Shown: positions 37,998 to 50,976, counted from the stretch's first letter. The stretch: DNA of 64,000 nucleotides from Metarhizium brunneum (GCF_013426205.1 NC_089427.1:868001-932000); one strand, 5' to 3'. Numbers and translations: made by a program. Notes: a model not told the origin generated them from the sequence alone.

Positions 37998-39484
37998 ATT
38001 ATATTTGGAAAGTGACTCAGGAAACTTGTCCGATCCCCATTTGCAGACGTCGAGCTGGCTGACAAGTTCTCTACAAATATTATCCGATGATCTCGTCCGA
38101 TGGCCATCTTCACTCAAAGCCCACCTGACAAGATCATGATATTGGGCGGAAACAGGGCCGACGTAGAGTTTAGACTCTAGCTTCTCGGCAGCTGATGCGG
38201 CATTGATAACGGCGGATAAGCCTGCTTTTCGTAGATGAGTCTCGAACTTTGAAAGTAAAGGAGCCAGACCATCTGGCATGCGGGAGAGCAAATTGACCGT
38301 ACGAGCCATATCTTCTTCTCTTCCGGTGTCGAGTAAGGACTGAAAGTTGTTTCGAAGAATTTCAGAATGCTCGGCAATGAGAACTTGGATACAAATCTGC
38401 CTCAACGGATCTGCAGTGTTGTGATGGAGACAAGCCCGCACTAATTCATCCTCTTCATCCAGGCGTAGCTCGGCCCTCCTCATATACTCGACAACACCAT
38501 TCTCCGCGAGATAGTGCTTGCTTTCCGCACGGTAATACAGCCTCGTTGCTTCCAAGAACGGTGTCTCGAAATAGTATCGATATGTCGTTAACGGGTCATC
38601 GTGGTCAATATCCAGCGAAACAAAGGATTCAACAACCCGCTTGATTATGCCATTCTCGATGATCTCGCCGTTTCGCTTCCTTTCAACCAACCCCAGGACA
38701 CCCTCTATGATGTTCTCGGAAATACTGCCGATTATCACGCTCCTCCATTGGACAAGGTGGAGGGTGTAGACATCGTAGATGCTGGTGGTGCCTTCCTCAG
38801 TCGCTTGTCCAACGAAACGATCGAGATACTGGAACATATGATTGATATACTTGGCGGCTTCGGTATAGCGGGGCCATTCTCGATTGTAGAAGGTGAGCAG
38901 CCCTTCACCAGTATGAGCCTTGGTTTCGTCAATAACTTGTTCGAGATAATTCTTCAAGTAGTCTGCCAACTTTGTGAAGAGATAGTCAGCGCCATTGAAT
39001 ACTAGAAACGGTTAGCTGAGCAATGTATAAATTATATCGGGACCCATACTTATGCGTATGGAGAGTGGTTTGTTCCCAGCGGACACATATTGAATTGCGC
39101 AGAGGTTGTGGACAGCACTGCAAAAAGTCAATAACGGGCAACTGATAGAGGCGCAGAGTGATGGAATGCTGACTCATAGATATCCATATACTATTGGTGG
39201 AAAGTTATTGTTATCCTTGAGTCGCAGAATTGTATTGTGAGAAGTAATACGCACTGTCGCCATGTCTATGACCTTCTGCGCCTCCCGGTTGAAAATAAAT
39301 TTTGAAATGGATTCTTGTATGTACTTCCACCTTGGATGAGTTAGCCTTGTTTTGCCTCGATCTCCACCCGTAGATGAGCAACTCACACAGACTCTTCGTT
39401 GTATTTATTATATTGGGGAGGCGTTCTCGATAGATTTCTCCTAGGCTCGCGTGAATTTCTAGGTATAGTCTTCAAGTGACTCAT
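37998..39484 (-). pseudogene. N-terminal half of a cullin-1-like gene, introns retained
   Basis: Reading down from the ATG at 39484, exon 39484-39387 ends EESV. After a 56-bp intron comes WKYIQESISKFIF from 39330 to 39255, then a second intron, then YMDIY from 39190, where no GT donor follows. The next exon, 39117-39050, starts AVHNLCAIQYVSAG; after an intron ending at 39002 the frame runs from 39001 through YLKNYLEQVIDETKAHTGE, VYDVYTLHLVQWR, GIIKRVVESFVSL, REEDMARTVNLLSRMPDGL and HLRKAGLSAV to VCKWGSDKFPESLSKYN. These are the cullin repeats that bind the Skp1/F-box side. The C-terminal cullin homology domain, the Rbx1 site and the neddylation lysine are all absent. Retained introns mean genomic DNA was copied or moved, not cDNA. 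The 5' end is in frame with the WD40 sequence and the 3' end in frame with the NLR tail. Confidence 0.85.
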
Positions 39485-42251
39485 TGTCTCCAAAACCGTA
39501 CCGTCCAGTGAGAATGCGACGGCCAAGAAGTCATGTGTCCTTATGCTATTCACTTTGTTGAGGTCTAAAAGCGATACCGTCCCGTCGGTCAAAGTCGACG
39601 CGAGAACCTTGCCGTCCGGGGAGAAGACGACGGCTCTGACCCAATCCTGGTCATGGGTCCTTCTATCGGCGTCACAATACCGTTCCCTTAAAATGCTCGA
39701 AGCTGAATCCTCGTAGATCGACGTTTCGTCATTCCTTTTCTCGACATCCCAGAGACACAGCGTCCCGTCGGTCGAAGCCGACGCGAGCAACTTACCGTCT
39801 GTTGAAAAGGCAACAGCTCTTACCCAATTACGGTGGCCTTCAAGCGTCGTTAAGGGAACACTTTCATCAATGCGCCAAAGCCGTACCCTCCAATCACTTG
39901 AACCTGAAGCAATTACCTTGCCATTAGGTGAGAAGGCGATGGCCAAGACGTAACGGCTGTGGTCTTCAGTGGTTCCTTCGTCTCTTATAATGTGGTTCCG
40001 GTATGCAAGTGTTTTTATGAGAGTGCCTTCATCAACATCCCAAAATCGCACCCTCTAATCGCTCAAACCTAACGCAAGTATCTTGCCATCAGGTGAGAAA
40101 GTGATAGACAAGATATAGCGGCTATGGTCGTTAATTGTCTGTTGGTCTTTTGTGGTGTGGTTCTGGTGTTCAAGTGTCTTTACGCAAGTGCCTTCATGTG
40201 TATTCCAGATCCGTACGGTCCTATCGCTAGAAGCTGACGCGAGCCACGTTCCGTCGGGAGAGAAGGCGACAGCGTTAACAGAGCCATCATGACCTTCGCG
40301 CATCTGTTCAGAACCCCCCATGATGCCGTCCCACATTCGCAGTGTCCGATCGCTCGAAGCTGCTACGAGTATATTACGATCAGCTAAGAAGGCAGTAGAA
40401 TTGAACCAGCCACCAGGGCCCTCAAACTTCTGCGTATTATCAGTGGTGATGTTCCACAACCGTAGTGTCCGATCGCTTGAAGCTGTTGCCAGTGTAATGT
40501 TGTTTATGAAAGTTACAGAATTGACCCAGTCGCCATGGAACTCTAGCATCCTTATTTGAGAGCCTGTATCTGCGTCCCAGAGTCTCACGGCCTTATCACT
40601 CGAGGCCGATGCAAGGAAACGACCGTCTGTCGCGAAGGAAAGGGCAGTAACAGAACCATCGTGGTCCAGTGATGTCATTATGGGGGTTCCCTCTGCGATG
40701 TTCCAGATGCGGACTGTGCGATCAGATGAGCCTGATGCGAGCACTTTGCCATTGCGCGAGGAGGCCAACGCATTCACTGAACCACTGTGAGACTTTAAAA
40801 CCGTCTTGCAAATGCCGTGGTTAATGTCCCAGAGATTTATGGTCCAATCACTTGAAGCTGACGCGATTGTACTGTTACTTAAGAAGACGACAGAGTTGAC
40901 CCAGTTTCTGTGACCCTCGAGCGTCCTTATATGATTGCCTTCATTAACACCCCAGACCCATACTTGACAATCGCTGGAAGCGGACACGAGTGTATTACCG
41001 TCCGGAGAGAACGCTATATCCAACACATAACCGCGGTGGCCCTGGAGCGTGCGTTTGTGAGCCCCTGTAACATCATCCCAGAGCCTTACAGTTCTGTCGC
41101 TTGAGGCAGATGCCAGTATTTTACGGCTCGATGAGGAGGCGATGGCATTAACCGAACCACCATGACCCTTGAGCGTGTACAAACAATGATCCCAGCCAAT
41201 TCTAGCACCTCTTAAGGTCGGGATATCTGGGTACCTCTCGACTCCTAGTCTCCTACTAACCTGGCTGTCTGTCGGGCAGAACGTAAGCGCGGCGCCGTAA
41301 GTCTGCAAGGGAAACCGCTCGATCATAAAACCGTAGCTCAGAGCAAATCTTTCGGCGTCTCTCAGGAATGCATCGAAGTTGGAGGCGGCATCGTATCTTG
41401 ACTGCTACACTTTCGCTCTGGGGAGCAAATACAAGCAAGCGCAACAAACATACCAGTAGTATAGTCCGAAGCTGTTTGATGGATGATATGCCATCTGAAA
41501 GTCTGCCCAGTAGAGATAGAGTCTCAATCCAGTGAAGTAAATGCTCGTCAAGCAATGTCTTGACCTCCTTCAACAGAGCAGGCATCTCTTGCAGTAAAGC
41601 CTCATTCCTGTCTTCGTCGATGATCTGTCCCAAGTCCTGTTGAAAGCTTTGAAGGTGGTTTACCCAATTCAGACAGGCGTACTCAAGATCTGGCGGAATA
41701 AAATTGTTGATGGCGTGCCCAATATCGTTCGTTGTTGTGCTGTAGTCCCCATTACCGTACATGTCTCTATGCAGCCCATGGGAAGGCCCCTTGCCGTTCC
41801 TTTTCATCCGGTCCATACAGTTCCTTGTTAGCATCATATGTGTTTCTAGGGCATCCACCCGAAATGCGCCTTCTTGGTCTAGAAGGTAGTCTCTGAATGA
41901 CTCGTGTAGTATCTTGACGGGGCCCCCATGTTGAATGTCGAGGACTGCATGGAGATTCGGGAGCAAACAATCGACATCGCGGTCGTTCTTGCCAAGAAGG
42001 GCCGCTAGGCACTTGGAAGAAAGCGGGGTAAAGAGAAGGAAAATGGAGCGAAGTACGTCCTCGAGGAGCTGTTTCTCATGTCTATCAAGGCCGACCGCTG
42101 CCTCGTCAAGGACTTCCTTGTACATGTGGTTGAATTTCTGGTCAAGCTTGGATGCGTTTTTGACATTGTCCAACCAGTGCCTCAAACGTGAGACTGGGTT
42201 TGTTGATATCATCACATTGTCGACATACCGACAGACCGTTGCGGCGTAGAT
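39485..42251 (-). pseudogene. Truncated NACHT/WD40 NLR-like gene
   Basis: Exon A (42251-41454) begins abruptly at the LTR with IYAATVCRYVDN and continues through the helical region that follows the NACHT ATPase (KFNHMYKEVL, LFTPLSSKCLAALL, ILHESFRDYLLD, HLLHWIETLSLLGRLSDG). The intron 41453-41402 has a GTATGT donor. Exon B (from 41401) carries RYDAASNFDAFL and then at least 12 WD40 repeats of the high-identity fungal type (for example SASSDRTVRLWDDV and SGSSDRTVRIWNI). The P-loop, Walker B and any N-terminal effector domain are missing. A TAG stop at 40057-40055 replaces the Trp found in the same place in the next repeat (SSDWRVRLW); the frame then runs on to the cullin start. Intact relatives are HET-E-type incompatibility and innate-immunity sensors. 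Confidence 0.88.
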
Positions 42252-42447
42252 TGTTACACGGAAATCGCAGGTTACACAAGGGCTACGGTCACGGGATTAG
42301 GGCAGAAGGTCCTCACCGACTTCTTGTATAAATAGACGGCTTTGGTCCCTCAAGGCCTTGAGGAAAACCAAGGACCTTTGATACCAAAGACTGTTATTCG
42401 ATAAATTGAGCTATTGACTCCGAGCCCTCTATCGAGCTCTTGTCACA
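42252..42447 (+). mobile_element. LTR-like element 1, no target-site duplication
   Basis: Begins TGTTACACGG and ends CTTGTCACA, 196 bp, with an internal TATA box (TATAAATAG near 42328). About 100 bases in the middle are nearly identical to the element at 56572-56761, on the opposite strand. The flanking five bases (TAGAT and GTATC) differ, so this is not a simple insertion. Its left edge cuts the NACHT/WD40 gene inside the NACHT region and its right edge adjoins the phosphotransferase relic. No internal retrotransposon coding sequence follows. Confidence 0.8.
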
Positions 42448-42541
42448 GTATCGCTCTGGACTGCCGTCTAAGAAAGCCCAACATTGAATCTCAACTAGCT
42501 CGACTTTGAATATGGACGTGTCTCCAGGCCATCACAAATGA

Positions 42542-44510
<1,969 letters not shown>

Positions 44511-44802
44511 TTACCTTGTTGCCCCGTGATATATTTTACGCGCTATGTGAGCTCTTCTATGTGAATAAAACAGATTGAAGTTCGCAGAATCGGTCATATG
44601 GCTTAAATTTGACCTGTTATTCTTTACTAGGTCCTCGGTTCACAAAGGGATCCAGCGCAATGCTCTGACTCATATCTTCAAGATGAACCTCACAATTGAA
44701 AATGTCAAACTCTCAAGATGAAACGCAAATGCCATCTTCAGACTGGCCTGTATTCAGCTAACCCACCACAACTGCCACCACCCATGCCCAGCATGCAAAA
44801 TG

Positions 44803-45525
44803 CTACTCCTCAAACGTTGCCGACATGGTAGTTCCGGCCGCGTTAATACCAGGGGCCTTGTCCGTGCCCAGAAACCGGCCCTTGAACAGCCAGATGAGCC
44901 AGCTAAAGACCTTCATGTTACCCATCTGGCCGGTTGCCTTGCTCTGGCCGAACGTAATGCCATACATGGTCTTGCCGTTGACTTTGTACTCTGGCAAGCT
45001 CCCGCCCTCAAAGTATGCCGGAAGGGCCTTGATGAGATGCCGCCTGGGCATCAGCCGCGAGAGCTCTATTATCCTCAAGATTTCCCGCATCGCCAACGAC
45101 AAAAATGTTCTTGTAGCCGTCTGCCCGAAGAAAGGGCGTCTGCCTATTGTATCCGTTCTTGTCGGGCATGGCCTTCGGCACAAATGAAGTATTGGGCGTC
45201 GTGCCCGTAGTCGGCAGGTAAGACTGCGCATAAGCGTCTCGGTGGTGTCGTCGGCGTGCCGCAGTTCAAGAATGGTGTCTCTGCCCCTGGTCGTCGCCTT
45301 TGTCACGGTCGTCTTGGGCACGAGCTTGACCTTTATCCTCTCCAGCTCAACCTTGGTCTGCCTGCTCACACTCTCCGTGACGGCCAGCGAGAACGGCAGC
45401 TCATTGTTGTAAATAAAGTAAACCCCCTTATTGCCCTTCCTGCCATACTGATAGCCAATCTTGCCTGCTGTCTCGGCTCCAGTCATCGGCACGCTCGACC
45501 TGGCCTACGTAGATGATGTTGGACA
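44803..45525 (-). pseudogene. AMID/AIF-like FAD oxidoreductase relic
   Basis: The 5' end enters at a Rossmann motif (TGAETAGKIGYQYG) and continues through ELPFSLAVTESV and LERIKVKLVPKTTVTKATT. Near 45237 the frame shifts: the next block, YAQSYLPTTGTTPNTSFVP then RADGYKNIFVVGDAGNLED, is in another frame. Near 45045 it returns to the first frame with HLIKALPAYFEGG, MYGITFGQSKATGQMG and SWLIWLFKGRFLGTD. The N-terminal FAD-binding GxGxxG region is missing. Members are membrane-associated NAD(P)H-oxidising flavoproteins linked to apoptosis-like death. Two frameshifts and the 5' truncation show it is not functional. Confidence 0.85.
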
Positions 45526-46414
45526 AGATCTGACTGATAAGAAACGGCAGCTATCAATATATTTATAACTTCTGCATCTCAGAAACTAACCCGGAATCAT
45601 GGAACAATTATTCATTGCTTGATCTAAGATACATTAATTGATTCCACTTCCCGTGCGTACCCCCGATCCAATAGCCAATAATTCGACGTCGGTATCCCAA
45701 TCAGGAAATATGGTCGGGGCCGCCGGCTACCACGCGGCGGAGACGGGCATAAATCCCCACTTCAATCTCCGCGACACCTATCGCAAGTCTTAGCGCCGAG
45801 TCCCGATCATTGCTGGGATAGATACAATCCAACTTGACCCTGGTGAGTTGAGCATGAGTAACCTCTTTACTTCAACTGCCTTCCATGGAATCTACTATAC
45901 GTTGCCATGTAGCTGTGGAAGTTCCGATAATTCAACGTCGTCCGGTCGCTGTGTGTGGTAAGATGCTCCCTGTACCTTTGGAGCGAAATCCCACCAAGAC
46001 CCGCTGGTGACGGACGCGCCGGTTAGGCACTGTTTGCTCTATTTGCCTTTAGCGGTCTAACTTATTTTGAAAATGATAACGCGTGCCAGGGAAAGGGGGA
46101 CACTCTTGAGGCGTCAGTCGTGTGCCAGTAGCACCACTGATGCAGACATGACAATCTGTGGTGACACATTACGTCAGTCACGGCTGCACTTTTTCATGGC
46201 CTTTTTACTTCTTAAACCTAAGATGCCGCCAGCTCAAGCGCAGTCTTCTCATACCGGGAGGAGCAGCGGGGCAGGATAACTAAGAGAGCAGCTTACCACA
46301 TAAAGCAGCAGAAACAGGTCGCACAGCCTTGATGTTCTACTCGAAGAAAGTAAAACCGGCGGTGGGTGTACAGTTGTTCAAGATAAGATGCTGCATCTAA
46401 ATGTCTCCTTCATC
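45526..46414. other. Spacer without recognisable gene
   Basis: No coding or repeat feature was recognised. It separates the flavoprotein relic from the GH55 relic and may contain further debris too diverged to read. Confidence 0.45.
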
Positions 46415-47430
46415 TTACACCTCGCTGGCCATGATCATGATCATGACCTTGGGGTTGCTAGAAAAAGGAAGAACTCGTCAGCCTGTCATATTTGCCGAAA
46501 ACTTTACGTGTCAGAGGCTGTGACAAGGGCAAGTGATATTGGGCTTGGAATAATGTTCGACATTCAGCTAATAATTCGCTTTAATATCAAAGGTCCTTAG
46601 TTTTTCTTAAGGCCTCGAAGGGCAGATGACCCTTATTTATATCAAGAGGCGGTCAAAGGGCTGTCTTAGGTGCCTGAGGCCTCCGTTAGGTCTTGAGCCC
46701 TTGTGTAACTATCGTCATGTTCAAGTTCCGGCCCGTGCCTTTATGGCAACGTGACATCCATGTAACAGAGGCTCGGAGAAGAGGAAATGGAGATGAAGAA
46801 AACCACGTACTCGTCGTCCTCAAAGTAGAATACCGACGCAACCAGCTGAGACCATATTTCTCCCACGGTCGTGTTTCCCGGGTCAATGGTGAAGGTGCTT
46901 GTCAGAATGTAGGAGCCCGCCGCACCGAACAGGATCTTGCCCTGGCTGCTGTGCAGCGCGGTCTGGAGAGCGGCTGTGTCGTCCATTGTCCCGTTTCGCG
47001 AGCGCCAAAGGCCCTGACGTGTATAATGTCGGCCACACCGGCGTCTTCATACTGTGGGTTTGCTCGCTCAATCGGGGCGCCCCCGGAGTCGAGCATGGCG
47101 GTTTGTCTCTGGAATCCTGCCTCGGCGAGGAGGCGGAGACCAACATTGATGTTCCTCGTGGTGATGGACTTCCACACCCAGCCCCAGTCCCAGATGGCCT
47201 GGACGCCGGTGACGCGGCCGTCGAACGACGGGCGCGACGACGACAGTGGCCGGTTTCCTGCCTGTTTGTGCTTGTTGGCACGGAATTATTTCTTGTTTCC
47301 TCTCTTTCTGTCGGTGAAGCCGGCTGGGCAACACTAACATGACCAATCACTTACGTGCCAAAGGGCAGGGGAATGATGCTGGACACGCGATACTTGTCTG
47401 GTGGGAAGTAAACAATACAAAATACCTAGA
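46415..47430 (-). pseudogene. GH55 exo-beta-1,3-glucanase relic interrupted by a solo LTR
   Basis: On the minus strand, pieces in order are VYFPPDKYRVSSIIPLPFGT followed by a GTAAGT donor; IWDWGWVWKSITTRNINVGL through RANPQYEDAGVADIIHVRAFGAR; then, one frame over near 46987, MDDTAALQTALHSSQGKI, GSYILTSTFTI and FYFEDDE; then an intron containing the LTR; then NPKVMI at 46456-46430 and a stop at 46417-46415. These match the paired pectate-lyase-like modules of GH55, with the GDGxTDDTAAL hallmark of the second module damaged (GAR then GTMDDTAAL). About 100 residues of the first module and the whole C-terminal part are missing. Intact enzymes are secreted and cut beta-1,3-glucan. Confidence 0.85.
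46519..46767 (-). mobile_element. Solo LTR (element 2) with 5-bp target duplication GAGGC
   Basis: On the minus strand it begins TGTTACATGG and ends CCCTTGTCACA, 249 bp, with a TATAAATA box and the AGGACCTTTGATA block shared with the other copies. GAGGC occurs on both sides (46514-46518 and 46768-46772), a perfect target-site duplication. It sits in an intron of the GH55 relic, between the donor after FEDDE and the acceptor before NPKV. No coding sequence inside. Confidence 0.88.
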
Positions 47431-49139
47431 TAATCCAGAAACTTTCGCGCTGCGACGAGATTAATGCTCGAAGATTGGTTTATCTTGTAGCTTGGGTCGT
47501 CACCACACGGCACCGTACCCCTGCGGCTGATTTTGTAGGATAGTAGTAGTAACTTTGCTAACCACTTTGTAATTTAGAATAGATGCAAGATTTAGAGGAG
47601 GAGCGTATAAGATTGTGCGAGCAGCAACGAGAGGTCGATCTGTAAGACTTGAAAATGTAACTATTGTTTCGACCCAGTCAAGACAAGCAAACCGCGTGAC
47701 AATAACGCCTTATAAATGCCAAGTCTGATAGCAAAAGAAGATTTACTTGACCCATCGAAAAATACACGACTTGACATTAATACTGCTAATTCACCACCCA
47801 ACACGCCACTGCAAATCCGTTAGCAGTCAGATCCATCCAACCTCACATCTACGGTCATATAGGCAGTGCTTTCTTTCTTCTAGTGTATTAGTGTATTTCT
47901 GACATACTAGTAGAAAATACTCCCGGTGGGTCGGATTACTGTTAACCCTTGTTAATATAGACGAGAATTGCCAAAACTCCAAGACTCTATTCGCGCCTAG
48001 CAGCGGCTATAATAATTTCGCTTCTCATGCTTCGACTACAACTTGCCCTAGTCGTTACAGCCTGCTACATATGTACCGGTGCAGGCGGGGGCGGGCATAC
48101 TTACTCGTACAACTATCGTAAACAGCCCATGCGATCTGTAACGCTTCGACAATTAACCTATTGCTCTACCGCGTTATGCCGTTGGGTGGCTCACGCAGCC
48201 GGCATGACCAGCAGCCTACGTACAGCCTATTGGCTGGGTCGTAAGTTCGGAACATGCCATCCCTACCAGAGGGCGACGAAGCCCACTTTTGAGAGTGTAG
48301 TTAACTCGACTCATGGTCATGTCAGGTCAGGTCTGGTCAGAGTCAGGTCAGGTTAACTGCGCGAGCAACAATCAGGCGGTACGGATGCTGAGACGCGTAA
48401 TTTCGACCCGCTATGGCAATGGGTGGATATAAGTGATTTTTGCCGTGCTTGTTATTAATGTATTAATCAGCAAGCAGTGGTCTCAGGTGCTGTTTGGTAC
48501 CGGATTTATGCGACGCGCCTTGCGTCTGGTCCGATGCCCGGTCAATTCCCGCATAATACATACTTGACATGTCAAGTCCTAAGCCCAGAACCCGCTTCTC
48601 AGGTGGCCCACGCCTGACTCGTAAGCGCCTTACTATAACTACCTAGGTAGATTTATCTATGTAGTTATTGTATGCTAGTTCTAGATGGCACTTGATACTA
48701 TGCTACTAGAACTGCTGCTCCGAATTGTCTTACAGAGAGAAGTTGTACTATATTGCTGGAAATTCCAGCTAGTCGCCCAGTTACACTTCAACATATTATA
48801 TAGAGCTCACTTGATAATGATATTTATTTTCCAGTACCCGTAAGCAATTAAGTGGACTAGCCACTTTATGTTCGGTTGTTTTATCCGTTAATTAATTATT
48901 TATGCAACCCACATCTCCACCTACTATCCCAACCTAATAGCGAACCTGATATTTACGTGGCTAGGGATCACGGAGTTAACTCACTTCTAGACCGAAAGCT
49001 TGTAGTAAGAAAGGAATAATATAAATATACACATCTATTAGCCCTCCGAAAATGCAAATATCAGCAAACAATCTTACATATATTGAATTGGCTCAACCTA
49101 CATAAAATCACAACCAAGTCGGCTACTCGTCAAAGCATT
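47431..49139. other. AT-rich spacer
   Basis: By eye this is AT-rich with many short stops, as in RIP-affected or degraded repeat DNA. A degenerate GTCAG repeat lies near 48.3 kb and the palindrome CTACCTAGGTAG near 48.64 kb. A 109-codon frame at 48027-48356 has no recognisable features. The right end should hold the promoter of the metalloprotease gene. Confidence 0.5.
48313..48353. repeat. Degenerate GTCAG tandem repeat
   Basis: Several imperfect copies of GGTCAG or GTCAG follow each other over about 40 bases. It is a simple repeat in a non-coding, AT-rich spacer. Confidence 0.6.
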
Positions 49140-50456
49140 ATGCTTTATCACTTGACTGTAGCTTCGTTGTCGCTCCTAGCAAGGGCTTCCCTTGCGACGA
49201 CGATTCCTACCAATGCCTTGATACCTGCACTGGGTAAGGAATTTATTGACTTGAGTCAGCCCTCGGATGAGCTGCTCTCGATACACCAGCAGCTAAACAG
49301 GGAGAAATTTTCGTCTCGCTCTGAATTTCCACTCACTGTCGATGTGTACCTGAACATTATTACAAGTACAAATGAGGGTCAAGACGCTGTCAAGGTAAGT
49401 TGGTATATACTCGCAACATGTCGGTAACTTTCTCAAATCTAACATGTACGATCAGAATACAACCATTACCTGGATGTTGGACACGCTGAATAATGCGTAC
49501 AAGGCCGGCCAGATCACGTTCCAGCTTCAGGATACGGCTCGCATTATCAACTCAACGTGGGCGGCTAATGAAGATGACGAGAATATGCGGAGCATCCTTC
49601 ATAAAGGTGATAAGAGCACACTCAACCTATACTTGGTAGAGGCTCTTATAGACTGGATTGGAGGAGGCAATCGTGACACCATAATCATCGGAAGCACTAC
49701 TTCCCCGGATGAGCTGCGATTCAAGAACAGGCTAAGCCAAGACGGCGTACTACTTAACATTGGCACACTCCCTGGAGGCAGCTTTGCAGATAAGACCACG
49801 ACTTTGATTCATGAAGTTGGCCATTGGTTTGGCCTCCTGCACACATTTCAGGGTGGCTGCACGGGAGGTGACGGCGTAGACGATACTCCTGCCCAGGCAA
49901 ATCCGTCTTATGATTGTAATACGCCGCGCAACAGCTGCCCTAACGATCCTGACATGGATCCTATCAAGAATTTCATGGATTACGGGTCCGAGTAAGTGCC
50001 CTGCTAAGAATTGCTATTTGTTCCTGTATCCAGCTCATCACTAACCACTGGGATTATAGTGCGTGCCGCTCCGAGTTTACCGATGGCCAGATGAAACGTA
50101 TTAAAGAAATGTGGAACAAGTTCCGCGATCCTGCGGTAACACTGGTCCTGGAAGAGGATTTCTTGTACCAGATTCGGCGAATTTTCAATCGCATTCGTTT
50201 CCTTCCTAGCCTTCAGCTTGCTTTTACAGACGACGCGACTCTCAAGTGGCAGCTACTCACTCAGCTTCTAGCTGCTCAGAAGGATCTCACTGACAATATT
50301 GGCAAGCCAGATTTCGGAACACGGGTTAAGCAGCATTTTGCTGGATTTCGCGCGATCCGAAATGTCCAGTTTTCTATGGATAAGGATAAGACTCTGAAAC
50401 TCGAGTTGCCTTTGCAGTTTAAGGAAGCCGAGGAAGGCTTGCTTAAGATGGCTTAG
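49140..50456 (+). CDS. Secreted M43 (pappalysin-type) metalloprotease with C-terminal extension
   Basis: Exons 49140-49394, 49456-49991 and 50060-50456 give 395 residues in phase. A signal peptide (LTVASLSLLARASLA) is followed by a short pro-region. The zinc motif is complete: HEVGHWFGLLH, residues 204-214, with His204, His208 and His214 as ligands and Glu205 as base. The Met-turn NFMDYGSDAC is restored across intron 2. Fungal MEP1-type enzymes of this family usually end soon after the DYGSD-C...QxxRI segment. Here about 110 further residues follow, charged and probably helical, ending LLKMA, with no family recognised. The first start codon on the frame, 57 bases upstream, is only TTG, so ATG 49140 is preferred. 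Likely acts outside the cell; intact. Confidence 0.87.
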
Positions 50457-50564
50457 TGGGCTGGTATAAAAGTAATACCGGACTCGACTCTTCGTATTAG
50501 TACGGGCTATACCTAGTGCCATGTAAACGTGCTTCCCCTAGACCGCTAAAGAGCAGCCTATATA

Positions 50565-50816
50565 TGTTACACGGAAAAGGCCCAACAGATCGTGAGGCCC
50601 AACAAAGGGGCCTCGCCGATACAGGACTTGTTAGTTACACAGCTGGAACACGTGCCCGGGCAAGGACCATAGGCCCGGGCGTTCCTTTCATGTATATAAG
50701 GCGGTCACCCTTCTCTTCCTTTCTCGTAGCAACTCAGGACCTTTGACATCCTACGAGATTATTATTGAATTGAACCCTTTATCGCTCCAAGCCTTCATAA
50801 TTGAACCCTTGTCACA
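50565..50816 (+). mobile_element. Solo LTR (element 3) with 5-bp target duplication ATATA
   Basis: Begins TGTTACACGG and ends CCCTTGTCACA, 252 bp, with a TATATAAG box. ATATA flanks it on both sides (50560-50564 and 50817-50821). It lies about 100 bases downstream of the metalloprotease stop codon and may supply its terminator region. Same family as the elements at 42.25, 46.5 and 56.6 kb. Confidence 0.88.
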
Positions 50817-50976
50817 ATATACGAATACAAGTCAAGCCTTGAGCTTTCTCTCCCTATATTTTCCTTTCCTTCTTAGTTTTAAAGAGACAATAAAATGTAG
50901 CTATATATCAAACACATGTAACGGCCAGGGTTGCCAGAGATGAACTCACCTGACCTCTACTTAAAAGCTCAGATAG

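Noticed and set aside
48027..48356. 109-codon plus-strand frame with a hydrophobic start and cysteines
   Set aside because: It starts outside any promoter-like context, ends in the GTCAG repeat and lies in AT-rich debris; the hydrophobic start is weak.
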